Assembly: GCA_902617375.1 (NCBI GenBank)
Contig: CACMWI010000002.1
Location: 189,566 to 253,565, forward strand
DNA from: an uncultured Alphaproteobacteria bacterium
GTDB lineage: Bacteria; Pseudomonadota; Alphaproteobacteria; Methylaequorales; Methylaequoraceae
Length of the DNA: 64,000 nt
Direction of reading: 5' to 3'
Position numbers and translations under genes: made by a program. This document shows positions 17,386 through 26,479 of the stretch, piece after piece. How positions within the stretch are numbered: the first letter of the stretch is position 1; each line of letters begins with the position of its first letter. The notes under the pieces were generated by a model. That model had not been told where the DNA came from and made no database searches. It was given only the letters and a program-made list of their open reading frames with translations.

Positions 17386-18029
17386 GAGATATTATTATAG
17401 CTATTCCAAAAGGAAGAATCTTAAATGAGCTTATCCCTCTTTTAAAAAAAGTTGACATTGAACCAGAGCAAGAATTTTTTGATGATAAAAGTAGGAAACT
17501 TATGTTTCGTACAAATAAAAAAAACTTATCTATAATAAAAGTTAGAGCGTTTGATGTTGCAACGTTTGTAGCATTAGGTGCGGCACAAATAGGGATAGCA
17601 GGGGATGATGTGCTTAATGAATTTGATTACGACGAAATTTACAAAGTTTTAGATTTAGGAATTGGAAAATGTAGATTGTCAGTAGCAAAAAAAATTAATG
17701 TAAATAAAGAAAACTTCCAAAGTAATGGTCACATCATGGTTGCTACAAAATATAAAAATACAGTAATCAATTTTTTTGCTAATAAGGGTGTTAGAGCTGA
17801 ATGCATCAAATTAAATGGAGCAATCGAACTTGCACCAAGATTAGGAATTTGTTCGACAATTGTGGATTTGGTCTCAACAGGTAGAACCTTGCAAGAAAAC
17901 AATTTGAGAGAATCTGATGTCTTACTTGAGATCACCTCTAAATTAATTGTAAATAAAATTTCTTACAAAATAATGAATTCAGAAATTTCAAGAATAATAA
18001 CTAAATTTTCAAGGATAATTAATGGTTAA
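17382..18029 (+). CDS. hisG: ATP phosphoribosyltransferase catalytic subunit, short form
   Basis: First step of histidine synthesis: ATP plus PRPP to phosphoribosyl-ATP. I choose the TTG at 17382 (product MRDIIIAIPKGRILNE), which forms a TTGA overlap with murA and has GGA about 7 nt upstream; a GTG ten codons earlier is less likely. At 215 residues it is the short HisG type, lacking the C-terminal regulatory domain and normally requiring HisZ, which is not in this window. STIVDLVSTGRTLQENNL is the PRPP-binding region. hisD overlaps by 8 bp. Confidence 0.93.
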   Translation: MRDIIIAIPKGRILNELIPLLKKVDIEPEQEFFDDKSRKLMFRTNKKNLSIIKVRAFDVATFVALGAAQIGIAGDDVLNEFDYDEIYKVLDLGIGKCRLSVAKKINVNKENFQSNGHIMVATKYKNTVINFFANKGVRAECIKLNGAIELAPRLGICSTIVDLVSTGRTLQENNLRESDVLLEITSKLIVNKISYKIMNSEISRIITKFSRIING

Positions 18030-19317
18030 AATATTAAATACCAAACAAAGTGATTTTAAAATTAAATTTGATGATTTGCTCAAGAAACGTGATAAGGACG
18101 ATGAAAAAATAGATAAAATTGTTTCAAAGATTATCTATGATGTTCGCATAAATTCTGATAATGCTTTGCTAAGGTTAACAAATAAACTCGATAAATCTAA
18201 TTTTAAAAAGATTAAAGATTTGATTGTTAGAAACTCTGAATTTGAAAAATGTTTTCAAGATCTTTCGTCTAGTACAAAAGCTTCTCTAAATAAAGCTATA
18301 AGTAGGATTAAGTCATATCATAAAAAACAGATGCCCAAGAACTCAATGTATAAAGATAAGGAGGGTGTGGTTCTTGGGGGGATTTGGAATCCGATGGAAT
18401 CAGTAGGTCTTTACGTTCCAGGAGGTAAAGCGGCATATCCGTCTTCTTTGATAATGAACGCGGTACCCGCTATTGTTGCTGGAGTTAAAAGAATAGTTGT
18501 TACAGTTCCTGCTGTAAATGGCGAAATTAATTCCATAGTTATAGCTTGCTGTAAACTTTTAGGAATAAAAGAAGTTTATAAAATTGGGGGTGCACAAGCA
18601 ATTTCAGCTTTAGCTTTAGGCACTAAAACAATTAAAAAGGTAGATAAAATTTTTGGTCCAGGGAATGCTTATGTTGCTTCTGCCAAAAAACAATTTTTTG
18701 GTACTGTCGGAATCGACATGATTGCCGGACCATCAGAGGTATTGGTTGTTGCTGATTCAAAAAATAACCCTGATCATATAGCCATAGATTTGCTAGCTCA
18801 AGCCGAGCATGATGAATTAGCCCAATCAATATTAATTACTGATGACAAAAATTTTTCTGACAAAGTAATTAAAAGTATTAATAATTTTCTTAAGAAGTTA
18901 GAGAGAAGAAAGATTGCGAGGTCAAGTTGGAACAATTTTGGAGCAGTTATTATTTGTGATGATCTAAATAAATCAATTGAATTAATAAATAAGATTGCGC
19001 CTGAACACTTAGAAATTGCAGTTGAAAAACCAAAAAGATTTCTAAAAAAAATAAGGAATGCCGGTGCCATCTTTCTAGGACGTTTCACACCAGAGGCAGT
19101 AGGTGATTATGTTGCCGGTCCTAATCATGTTTTACCCACAGATAGAACTGCTAAATTTTCTTCTGGATTAAATTTACTGGATTATTTAAAGAGATCGTCT
19201 GTAGTTGAATGTAACAAAAGAAATTTAAGCAGAATAGGAAAAGATGCAATTAATCTTGCATATGAAGAGGGTTTACAAGCTCATGCTTTATCAATAGAAT
19301 GCAGAATAATTAAATAA
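18022..19317 (+). CDS. hisD: Histidinol dehydrogenase
   Basis: Last two oxidation steps of histidine synthesis, histidinol to histidine with NAD+ and zinc. The 431 residues contain [20 protein letters not shown], the [14 protein letters not shown] block, [16 protein letters not shown], the [14 protein letters not shown] zinc/catalytic region and [14 protein letters not shown]. Length is normal. It is coupled to hisG by overlap and followed 8 bp later by infA, the usual alphaproteobacterial order though without the small genes often found between them. Confidence 0.96.
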   Translation: MVKILNTKQSDFKIKFDDLLKKRDKDDEKIDKIVSKIIYDVRINSDNALLRLTNKLDKSNFKKIKDLIVRNSEFEKCFQDLSSSTKASLNKAISRIKSYHKKQMPKNSMYKDKEGVVLGGIWNPMESVGLYVPGGKAAYPSSLIMNAVPAIVAGVKRIVVTVPAVNGEINSIVIACCKLLGIKEVYKIGGAQAISALALGTKTIKKVDKIFGPGNAYVASAKKQFFGTVGIDMIAGPSEVLVVADSKNNPDHIAIDLLAQAEHDELAQSILITDDKNFSDKVIKSINNFLKKLERRKIARSSWNNFGAVIICDDLNKSIELINKIAPEHLEIAVEKPKRFLKKIRNAGAIFLGRFTPEAVGDYVAGPNHVLPTDRTAKFSSGLNLLDYLKRSSVVECNKRNLSRIGKDAINLAYEEGLQAHALSIECRIIK

Positions 19318-19325
19318 TCACTTGT

Positions 19326-19544
19326 ATGGCTAAAGACGAATTAATGGAATTTACAGGAACAGTTAAAGAACTGTTACCAAATGCTATGTTTAGAGTCTTA
19401 CTTGATAATAATCACGAAATAATTGCTCACACAGCTGGAAAAATGAGGAAATTTAGGATCAGAGTACTTGCAGGTGATCGTGTAACAGTAGAAATGACCC
19501 CTTATGATCTAACAAAGGGAAGAATCACATTTAGACACAAATAA
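19326..19544 (+). CDS. infA: Translation initiation factor IF-1
   Basis: A 72-residue OB-fold protein that occupies the ribosomal A site during initiation. [20 protein letters not shown], the [17 protein letters not shown] core and the C-terminal [13 protein letters not shown] are diagnostic. It sits between hisD and maf with spacers of 8 and 4 bp, so it is probably part of the same transcript. Confidence 0.97.
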   Translation: MAKDELMEFTGTVKELLPNAMFRVLLDNNHEIIAHTAGKMRKFRIRVLAGDRVTVEMTPYDLTKGRITFRHK

Positions 19545-19548
19545 TTTT

Positions 19549-20127
19549 TTGATAGAGAGTCGTAAAATAATTCTAGCTTCTCAATCTAAGAGAAGGTTAG
19601 AACTGCTTAATCTCTTAGGATTGAAGAATATTATATGTGAAAATCACAAGATTGATGAAGAAGATTTTAATTGGAAAAAACCCTATGCAAAATCAGTCTT
19701 AGATCTATCAGAACTTAAAGCTCGCTCCATAAAAACAAAAAATAATGAAAATTCAGTTGTTATTGCAGGTGATACTATAGTGACACGTGCAGGAAAAATT
19801 TTTCATAAAACAAACTCTATGCGTCAGATAAAAAGTTATTTACAAACTCTTTCAGGAAGAAAACATTTTGTATATGGTGGTTTGTGTGTTTTGTCAACCT
19901 CTGGAAAAGTTTTCAAAAAACTTTCAAAAACGGAAGTTTATTTTAATAAAATTTTAGACAACGAAATTACTAAACAAGTTCTAGAAGACGGCTTAGGCAA
20001 AGCTGGCGGATATGCACTTCAAAATTTTGGTTCGCGATTTGTAAAAAAAATTCGTGGTTGCTATACAAACGTTATTGGAATATCAATTCCAGAGTTATAT
20101 AAAATATTAAAAAATCCAGAGTTATAA
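19549..20127 (+). CDS. maf: Maf-family nucleotide pyrophosphatase (septum-formation inhibitor homologue)
   Basis: House-cleaning NTP pyrophosphatase of 192 residues. The N-terminal IILASQSKRRLELLNLLG and the central VIAGDTIV with the catalytic Asp mark the family, followed by LSGRKHFVYGGLCVLS and GKAGGYALQ. The only reasonable start is TTG 19549, 4 bp after infA. yacG, often found after maf in this order, is absent; tRNA-Phe follows after 60 bp. Confidence 0.9.
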   Translation: MIESRKIILASQSKRRLELLNLLGLKNIICENHKIDEEDFNWKKPYAKSVLDLSELKARSIKTKNNENSVVIAGDTIVTRAGKIFHKTNSMRQIKSYLQTLSGRKHFVYGGLCVLSTSGKVFKKLSKTEVYFNKILDNEITKQVLEDGLGKAGGYALQNFGSRFVKKIRGCYTNVIGISIPELYKILKNPEL

Positions 20128-20187
20128 TTTTTGTTTATAAAAATGTATTATAATGCTAAACAATCTTATTATTTAATTTATTATTTT

Positions 20188-20263
20188 GCCCAGGTAGCTC
20201 AGTTGGTAGAGCAAGCGACTGAAAATCGCTGTGTCGGTGGTTCAATTCCTCCCCTGGGCACCA
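20188..20263 (+). tRNA. tRNA-Phe (GAA)
   Basis: Regular cloverleaf: acceptor GCCCAGG/CCTGGGC with encoded CCA, D-arm TAGCTCAGTTGGTAGAGC, anticodon stem AGCGA/TCGCT with loop CTGAAAA (anticodon GAA), and T-arm GGTGG-TTCAATT-CCTCC. Total 76 nt. A TATAAT box lies at 20149-20154, about 35 bp upstream, and is the likely -10 element. Confidence 0.96.
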
Positions 20264-20269
20264 CTATTT

Positions 20270-20965
20270 ATGCTAAACAGTAAATATCTTATAATCTTAT
20301 TACTTATATTAATTCAGTCTTGTGACTTTAGTCAAAAAGATTATTTCCCCTCAGCCTATGGGCTAAAGTGGGTTTACTCAGTTGTAATTAAATCGTCGTA
20401 CACTGGTAAAAGTAGTAATAAAAGAGTCATGATAACAAATTTTCATCAGTCAAAAAAAAATAAAGTTGAGGAATTCTCAAAACTTTATTCAGATGGTAGT
20501 TATTATTCATATGAAATTAAAGATGGAAAAGTTGAAAGGACTTCAGTAATACTTACTTTTTCAGATGGTATTGACGAACCTGTTAAAAAAATCATTTATC
20601 CAGATCTTAATTTCAAACAGAAAGAATGGAAAGTTAAAGAACAACTATTTTTAGTAAGAGGTTTTCAACCCCCATTATTAAATGTTAAGCCAAGGTCACA
20701 ATTGGAGATGAATTATAAAATAAAAAAAAGACACAAAAAAGTAAGATTTAATAAGAAAACATATGAAGATTGCATTGAGATTGAGGGAATAGGGACCACG
20801 AAATTTATTGGAGATACACGATCTGGTCCTATAAATGTAGAAGTTAAGAATAATGAAATTCTTTGTAATAATATTGGACTAATTCAACAGGTTCGTAGTG
20901 AAAATACGAATGCATCAGCTTTTGGTAATATGACTTTAACCAAAAACTTGATGAGTTTTAAATAA
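20270..20965 (+). CDS. Putative lipoprotein of unknown function
   Basis: The start is ATG 20270, 6 bp after tRNA-Phe; upstream in-frame codons lie in the tRNA. The 231-residue product opens with a lipoprotein-type signal, LIILLLILIQSC, with Cys near residue 17 as the acylation site, followed by a predicted beta-rich domain: YGLKWVYSVVIKSSYTG, EFSKLYSDGSYYSYEIKDG, CIEIEGIGTTKF and YKIKKRHKKVRFNKKTY. The pattern suggests a periplasmic barrel-like domain anchored in a membrane. I do not recognise a named family. The GT2 gene follows with no spacer. Confidence 0.7.
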   Translation: MLNSKYLIILLLILIQSCDFSQKDYFPSAYGLKWVYSVVIKSSYTGKSSNKRVMITNFHQSKKNKVEEFSKLYSDGSYYSYEIKDGKVERTSVILTFSDGIDEPVKKIIYPDLNFKQKEWKVKEQLFLVRGFQPPLLNVKPRSQLEMNYKIKKRHKKVRFNKKTYEDCIEIEGIGTTKFIGDTRSGPINVEVKNNEILCNNIGLIQQVRSENTNASAFGNMTLTKNLMSFK

Positions 20966-21874
20966 ATGAGTTCTGTATCTTTTATAATACCTGTATACAA
21001 CAAATCCTCTTTTTTAAAATATGTAATCAAATGTCTCAAAAATCAGTCAGGAGACTTTGAACGTGAATTTATTTTTATTGATGACGGATCAACTGATAAT
21101 TCATATGAAATAATTTCATCGTTAACAAAAGATTTAGAGAATACAAGAATTTTGAGACAAAAAAATTTGGGATCTGCTAATGCTACAAATAAAGGAATAA
21201 ATAGTGCTCGAATGAAATATTTGAAATTTCTTGATGCAGACGATGTTATTTTGAGTGAAACAACCGATGCTCTATTAAATATTCTTGAAACTAACACAGA
21301 TTTGGTATTAGTTTATGGTCTTCAAAGAAAAGTAAAAAATTTAAATGACATAAATATTTTTGAAAATTTTGATAAAAGAAACTTTACAGTCGTTCATAAT
21401 CCTATCAAACAGGCAATGAGAAATTCAATGTTCAATCCATCACAATTTTTGGCCAGAACAGAATTGTGTAAAAAAGTAGGTGGTTGCGATGAGAGAATAA
21501 AATTTAGTCAAGAATATTCTCTTACACTTAAACTTTCAATTTTAGGAAAGTTTGCTAAGCTAAATTTTCCAACAGCTATACTCCCATTAGTCGTACCTGG
21601 ACAAATTTCTGAGAAAAAAAACAATCAAATATATAGGGTTTCAAAAGCCTTGGAACTTTTTCTTGAAGACAACCCTAAATTAGAAAGTAAATATAAACTT
21701 TATGCACAAAGAAGGTTAACAGCGAGAGCCTGGAGATTTGCAAAAAGATTTAAAAACTCTAGTTTTTTTTCGAAATGGTTTCTGTTGTATCTTAAAGGAT
21801 TTTTTTATTATAATTCAAATGTTTTGGAAAACTGCAAAAAAGCAAATGAAATTTATAATGATTTCTTAGATTAA
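20966..21874 (+). CDS. Glycosyltransferase family 2
   Basis: GT-A inverting glycosyltransferase of 302 residues. N-terminal SFIIPVYNKSSFLKYVIKCL, then FIFIDDGSTDNSYEII, NLGSANATNKGINSA and the DxD motif as LKFLDADDVI. The C-terminal third lacks obvious membrane helices. It is read directly after the lipoprotein gene (stop and start adjacent), suggesting a joint envelope role. The substrate is unknown. Its 3' end overlaps the opposing oxidase gene by 4 bp. Confidence 0.88.
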   Translation: MSSVSFIIPVYNKSSFLKYVIKCLKNQSGDFEREFIFIDDGSTDNSYEIISSLTKDLENTRILRQKNLGSANATNKGINSARMKYLKFLDADDVILSETTDALLNILETNTDLVLVYGLQRKVKNLNDINIFENFDKRNFTVVHNPIKQAMRNSMFNPSQFLARTELCKKVGGCDERIKFSQEYSLTLKLSILGKFAKLNFPTAILPLVVPGQISEKKNNQIYRVSKALELFLEDNPKLESKYKLYAQRRLTARAWRFAKRFKNSSFFSKWFLLYLKGFFYYNSNVLENCKKANEIYNDFLD

Positions 21875-23265
21875 AAAACTTTCCCAGGATTTAGAATGTT
21901 TTGAGGGTCAAATATTTTTTTTATATCTCTCATTTTGTTCATTTCAAATACTTCTTTATTCCTTTTTAACTCTGCTTTCCTGAGTTGGCCGATTCCGTGT
22001 TCAGCACTGATTGCTCCACCAAAAGTCTTAACATTATCAAAAACTATTTTGTTTATAGAGTTACATATTGACTTTCTTGATAAATTTTGTTGTTCATTAA
22101 TTGAAACGTTGAAATGTAAATTATTATCTCCCAAGTGACCAAAATTAATTATTTTGGAACCATTTAAATATTCTTTAATGCATTTTGTAGTTTTTTTTAT
22201 AAACTCTGAAATATTAGTTAGGGGAATTGAAATATCATGTGGAATTATAAAATCCTCCTTTCTCTCAGCGAGCGGAATAGATTCCCTGTAATTCCATAGT
22301 TTCTTGTTTTCATTATCGGACTTAGATAAAATTAAATCATCAGTATCTAGATCTTTTAAATCAATTTTTGCAAAAATAAAGTCGTTAAAGTTATTTATAT
22401 TATTAAAGTTTGAAAATTCAACAAGACAGTAACATTGATTCTTCTTTAAATTAATAACTTTACATTCATGCTTTTCCAAAACTTCAATTGATTCTTTATT
22501 CATAAATTCAAAACTTGTTATTAAATCTTTAAATTTGTTATTAATATATTTATAAAAATTTAAAACTTTTGAAAAATTTTTAAATGAGGCCCAAAGAACT
22601 GTTTTTTCTTTAGGTAACGGAAACAATTGGACAGTTGCTGCAGTAACAATTCCCAGTGTTCCCTCTGATCCAATTAAAAGATGTTTTAAATCAAGACCAG
22701 TATTATTTTTTTTAACATTTTTAAGAGAGCTATAAATTCTTCCATCAGGAAGAACGGCTTCTATTCCTAAAATATTTTGTCTTATTGTTCCATATTTTAT
22801 TACATTCAATCCCCCAGCATTTGTAGCAATATTTCCTCCTATTTGGCAACTTCCTCTTGAACCCATAGATAAAGGAAATTCAAGATTATACTTTTCTAAT
22901 TTATTTTTAATAATATCTAAGATGCACCCCCCTTCTAGTGTTACAGAGTTTCCAATTAGATCAATGTCTCTAATTTTATTTAAATTGGATAAATTAATTA
23001 TTATTTCATTTCCCCTTTTTCTTGGGACCGCCCCCCCAACCAATCCAGTATTTCCTCCTTGCGGTACAACAGCAATAGCTTTTTTTTGACAGAAATTTAA
23101 AATTTCTGAGATCTTTTTTACAGATCTCGGAAAAATTATCAACTGAGATTTGCCTTCGTATTTTCCTCTCCAATCAATGCAATGTTTTTTTAAAACTTTA
23201 GACTCAGTTGAATACTCAGAGGGATGAAGTTTTTTTATAAGTTTTATAAGGTTGTCTTTTTTCAT
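21871..23265 (-). CDS. FAD-linked oxidase (D-2-hydroxy acid dehydrogenase, GlcD/D2HGDH-like)
   Basis: VAO/PCMH flavoprotein of 464 residues. The FAD-binding domain has AVVPQGGNTGLVGGAVP, GSRGSCQIGGNIATNAGG and GSEGTLGIVTAATVQLFP; the C-terminal cap has INFGHLGDNNLHFNVS and the end signature AEHGIGQLRKAELKR, PQNILNPGKVF. These proteins oxidise D-lactate, D-2-hydroxyglutarate or glycolate, passing electrons to quinone or cytochrome. The absence of neighbouring glcE/glcF argues for a stand-alone D-2-hydroxyglutarate- or D-lactate-type enzyme. Its ATG follows directly on the tsaC stop. Confidence 0.9.
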   Translation of the reverse strand: MKKDNLIKLIKKLHPSEYSTESKVLKKHCIDWRGKYEGKSQLIIFPRSVKKISEILNFCQKKAIAVVPQGGNTGLVGGAVPRKRGNEIIINLSNLNKIRDIDLIGNSVTLEGGCILDIIKNKLEKYNLEFPLSMGSRGSCQIGGNIATNAGGLNVIKYGTIRQNILGIEAVLPDGRIYSSLKNVKKNNTGLDLKHLLIGSEGTLGIVTAATVQLFPLPKEKTVLWASFKNFSKVLNFYKYINNKFKDLITSFEFMNKESIEVLEKHECKVINLKKNQCYCLVEFSNFNNINNFNDFIFAKIDLKDLDTDDLILSKSDNENKKLWNYRESIPLAERKEDFIIPHDISIPLTNISEFIKKTTKCIKEYLNGSKIINFGHLGDNNLHFNVSINEQQNLSRKSICNSINKIVFDNVKTFGGAISAEHGIGQLRKAELKRNKEVFEMNKMRDIKKIFDPQNILNPGKVF

Positions 23266-24228
23266 TTACAATGCTGCTCTCTTTAGTCTTTCATTAATTG
23301 TTTTACCAATACCTTTATTTGGAATAGGAGCAACAACAATTCTTTGTTTTGAACATTTGTCTAACTTTCTTAGAAAATAAAATAAGTTGAACGCGGCTTC
23401 TTTTAAATTAGAAGATTCTGAAAGATTCAATGTGGGTTGATGTGAGATTACTTTTTTATTACCAAAATCAAGAAAGGCATCATCCGAATTTGGTTTATCA
23501 ATATTTAATTTTAGTGGAGTTTTTGGAGCATAGTGTTTCATCATTTGTCCAGGCGAATTTGGGCGCAAAATTTTTTTATAATTGAAATTTAAGTTTTTGA
23601 CTTTTTTGCCTAACTTTTTTCTTATTGTTTTGTAATCTATCACACCTAATCTTTTTATCTCGTAAGGATTGGTTGTCATATCTAAAATAGTCGACTCAAC
23701 TCCGTGTTCGGTTCTTCCTGAATCAATAATCAAATCAACTTTTTCACCAAATGAATCAACTACATGATCAGCGTCTGTAGCAGAGATATAACCACTTTCG
23801 TTTGCACTAGGAGCAGCAATTGGTTTGTTAAGTTTATTAATTAATTTTAAAACAAATTTTGAGGAAGGAATTCTGATAGCAATGGTATCAAGTCCGGAAA
23901 CGGCAAAGTCGTGAACTAGATTATTTTTTCTTCTATTTAAAATTAATGTTACAGGACCTGGCCAGAATTCTTTCATTATTTCTCTTGAATCATTGTTTAT
24001 AATAGAAATTTTTTCTGCTAAGTCAATTGAGTCAACATGAATGATTAATGGATTAAATAATGGTCTTTGCTTAAGACCATAGACTTTTTGAATTGCCGTT
24101 TTACTACTTGATTCGCAAGCTAGCCCGTAAACAGTCTCAGTTTTAATAGCAACTAATTTTTCATTTTTAAGGAATAAAACTGCTTTTTTGAGTGAATCTT
24201 CAGACTCTTTTAAAACATTTTTTATCAT
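23266..24228 (-). CDS. tsaC: L-threonylcarbamoyladenylate synthase (Sua5/TsaC)
   Basis: Makes threonylcarbamoyl-AMP for the t6A modification of ANN-decoding tRNAs. The 320-residue length indicates the Sua5 form: a YrdC domain (KTETVYGLACE, KRPLFNPL-like QRPLFNPLIIHVD, PGPVTLIL, IAIRIPSS, PSANESGYISAT, STILDM) plus a linker and C-terminal Sua5 domain (SPGQMMKHYAPKTPL, NERLKRAA). The stop abuts the start of the oxidase gene, so the two are likely co-transcribed. Confidence 0.93.
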   Translation of the reverse strand: MIKNVLKESEDSLKKAVLFLKNEKLVAIKTETVYGLACESSSKTAIQKVYGLKQRPLFNPLIIHVDSIDLAEKISIINNDSREIMKEFWPGPVTLILNRRKNNLVHDFAVSGLDTIAIRIPSSKFVLKLINKLNKPIAAPSANESGYISATDADHVVDSFGEKVDLIIDSGRTEHGVESTILDMTTNPYEIKRLGVIDYKTIRKKLGKKVKNLNFNYKKILRPNSPGQMMKHYAPKTPLKLNIDKPNSDDAFLDFGNKKVISHQPTLNLSESSNLKEAAFNLFYFLRKLDKCSKQRIVVAPIPNKGIGKTINERLKRAAL

Positions 24229-24335
24229 TGAGCTAATATATGAAAAAATAAAATAACTTTAAAGCCTATATTATATATTACTAAATTTAATAACAATTCA
24301 CTTACATTTAACGATTTAATGTGGATACTAAAAAA

Positions 24336-24461
24336 ATGGATCCTAGATTTCATAAATATTTATATTTGATAGCAATTTGTGCTTTGATAATCGCTATTCT
24401 AACCATTTATAAGGGGTTAAACGAAATTAATCTTTTTTTTACTGAAAGAATTAAAATTTAA
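24336..24461 (+). CDS. Candidate single-pass small membrane protein (41 residues)
   Basis: Between the divergent tsaC start and the gph 3' end, a plus-strand frame from ATG 24336 encodes 41 residues starting MDPRFHKYL. It has one strong membrane helix (YLIAICALIIAILTIYKGL) and a short polar tail. A GTG five codons upstream (24321) is an alternative start. It overlaps the end of gph by 11 bp tail to tail. Support is the clean frame, plausible topology and use of an otherwise empty gap; no family is recognised. Confidence 0.4.
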   Translation: MDPRFHKYLYLIAICALIIAILTIYKGLNEINLFFTERIKI

Positions 24462-25107
24462 TAACTCTTAATACTTCATCAAAATCATCTATAACATAAT
24501 CTGGCTTGATTGACTTTTCTAAATTTCCGTAACCATACGTTACGTAGATTGATTTCATACCTAAAGTCTTTGCAGGTATAATATCATTACTACTATCTCC
24601 AATCATAATTGCTTTTTCAGGTGCAATATTACATTCACTTAAACAATGTTCCAACATTTCTGTATCTGGCTTAAGTTTGATTTTTGGATTAGAACCTAAC
24701 ACACAGTCAAAAAAATCTTTAATTTTAAAATCCATAAGAATCTTCTCAGTAATAAATTGTTTTTTATTAGTACAGAGAGCAATCTTGAATTTTGATTTTA
24801 GCTGTCTTAGAGTATTGAAAACATTTGGATATAAAAATGATCTGTTGCTACAATTCTCAAAGTAAAATTCTAAAAATTCTTCTATTAATGAATCCATGTT
24901 GGGGGGGGGGGTAAGTTTCAGGTTTTGATAAGCCCGGATAATCATTGCTTTAGCTCCACCACCTACTAATGAACCAATAATTCCTCTTTCAATGGGTTTT
25001 ATATTTTGATTTCTTAAAACAAAATTTAAAGAATCAATAAGATCAGGCCCACTATTTATAATTGTACCATCTAAGTCAATTAGTATGCATTTTATTTTTT
25101 TATTCAT
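24451..25107 (-). CDS. gph: HAD-family hydrolase, phosphoglycolate phosphatase-like
   Basis: HAD phosphatase with a helical cap, 218 residues. Motif I is LIDLDGTIINSGPD (catalytic DxD at 11 and 13), motif II is IALCTNK, the motif III lysine precedes PDTEMLEHCL, and motif IV is MIGDSSNDI. Gph removes phosphate from 2-phosphoglycolate, though HAD specificity is hard to call. The cap-domain segment LKLTPPPNM (residues 64-71) is encoded across an uninterrupted run of 11 C residues, very unusual in this AT-rich DNA. Confidence 0.85.
   Translation of the reverse strand: MNKKIKCILIDLDGTIINSGPDLIDSLNFVLRNQNIKPIERGIIGSLVGGGAKAMIIRAYQNLKLTPPPNMDSLIEEFLEFYFENCSNRSFLYPNVFNTLRQLKSKFKIALCTNKKQFITEKILMDFKIKDFFDCVLGSNPKIKLKPDTEMLEHCLSECNIAPEKAIMIGDSSNDIIPAKTLGMKSIYVTYGYGNLEKSIKPDYVIDDFDEVLRVIKF
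24901..24911. repeat. Homopolymeric G/C tract (11 bp) inside gph
   Basis: Eleven consecutive G on the plus strand (C on the coding strand) specify the end of a Thr codon and three Pro codons of gph. The gene is in frame at this length; a gain or loss of one base would truncate the protein around residue 70. Runs this long of G/C are typical slippage sites, but they are also prone to sequencing or assembly error. Confidence 0.9.
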
Positions 25108-25174
25108 AAAAAGAATTTTCTCTGTAAAAAAAATGTTATAATATTAATTTAATTTTTAAATTCAAGTTTACTTA

Positions 25175-26479
25175 ATGTCTTTATCTATAATTGTTTTAGC
25201 AGCAGGAAAAGGTTCAAGAATGCTATCCGCAAAACCAAAAGTTTTGCATGAGGTTGGAAATTATCCGATGCTCTTTCATATTTTAGATTCAATAAATTCT
25301 TTTAAAGATGCCAAGGTAAAAGTTGTAATTTCAAGTTCATTTTCACGATTTAAAAGTGAAATAAAAAGTAAATATAGAAAAATTACTTTTTCAACACAGA
25401 TCAAACAAAATGGTACAGCAGATGCTGTAACTTCTTCATTAGATGAAAGTACAAAGAATTCTAATACCACCCTAGTTTTATGTGGAGACACACCATTAAT
25501 TTCACAAAAGACATTAAAAAAATCTTTGAAAAAATTTCATAATGAAAATCTAGATTTATGTGTTATTTCAATGATCCCAGATAATGAGACGAATTCTTAT
25601 GGAAAATTAAAATTTGAAAATAAAAAATTAATTGGGATAGTTGAAAACAGTGAAATTACAAACGATAAACAATCTAATATATGTAATTCTGGAATAATGA
25701 TTTTTAAAACCAAAAGACTTATTGAAAACTTAAAATTAATTAAAAATAAAAACAAAAAAAAAGAGTATTTTTTAACAGATTTAGTTGAAATTTTTAAAAA
25801 AAAAAATCTTTCAATCGATCACTTTTCTTGTGATTTTACCGAGACATTAGGTGTCAATTGTATGAAGGATCTAGCAAGAGTAAATTTTGAATTTCAGAAG
25901 ATAAAAAGAAATTACCATTTATCTAAAGGTGTTCAAATGGTGGCCCCTGAAACAATTTTTTTTAGTTACGATACTCAAATTGGTAAAGATGTTATCATCC
26001 AACCAAATGTTTATTTTGGCTTGGAAGTAAAAATCAAAGATCGGGTGACTTTGAGAAGTTTTAGTTATCTTGACAATGTAATTGTTTCTAATGACACTGT
26101 TATCGGTCCATATGCAAGAATCAGAGACGGTGTTGAAATTAAAGAAAACTCTAGAATTGGAAATTTTGTCGAAATAAAGAAATCGAAAGTTGACAAGAAT
26201 GTAAAAATTTCTCATCTTTCGTACGTCGGAGATTCAATTATTAATAGTGATAGTAATATTGGTGCTGGTGCAATTACTTGCAACTATGATGGTTTTAGAA
26301 AGAATAAAACCATAATCGGTAAAAACTGTTTTATTGGGTCTAATACCTCTTTAGTTGCTCCGTTAAATATAAAGAAAGGATCTGTAGTTGGAGCTGGAAC
26401 TGTTGTTAATAAAGATGTTCCTATAGAAACTGTTGTCTATCGAAAATCTGAATTAATCAAAAAAAATAAAAAAAAATAA
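25175..26479 (+). CDS. glmU: Bifunctional UDP-GlcNAc pyrophosphorylase / glucosamine-1-P acetyltransferase
   Basis: Last two steps to UDP-GlcNAc for peptidoglycan and LPS. The N-terminal uridyltransferase domain opens IIVLAAGKGSRM and has LCGDTPLI and NGTADAV. The C-terminal left-handed beta-helix has GPYARIRDGVEIKENSRIGN, KISHLSYVGDS, NIGAGAITCNYDG and GAGTVVNKDV. At 434 residues it is about 20 shorter than E. coli GlmU. Its stop shares one base with the glmS start (TAATG), so the two sequential enzymes are coupled. Confidence 0.96.
   Translation: MSLSIIVLAAGKGSRMLSAKPKVLHEVGNYPMLFHILDSINSFKDAKVKVVISSSFSRFKSEIKSKYRKITFSTQIKQNGTADAVTSSLDESTKNSNTTLVLCGDTPLISQKTLKKSLKKFHNENLDLCVISMIPDNETNSYGKLKFENKKLIGIVENSEITNDKQSNICNSGIMIFKTKRLIENLKLIKNKNKKKEYFLTDLVEIFKKKNLSIDHFSCDFTETLGVNCMKDLARVNFEFQKIKRNYHLSKGVQMVAPETIFFSYDTQIGKDVIIQPNVYFGLEVKIKDRVTLRSFSYLDNVIVSNDTVIGPYARIRDGVEIKENSRIGNFVEIKKSKVDKNVKISHLSYVGDSIINSDSNIGAGAITCNYDGFRKNKTIIGKNCFIGSNTSLVAPLNIKKGSVVGAGTVVNKDVPIETVVYRKSELIKKNKKK

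Noticed and set aside
17382..19317. Incomplete histidine pathway as a sign of auxotrophy
   Set aside because: Only hisG and hisD are here, but his genes are normally scattered in alphaproteobacteria; absence from a 64 kb window means nothing.
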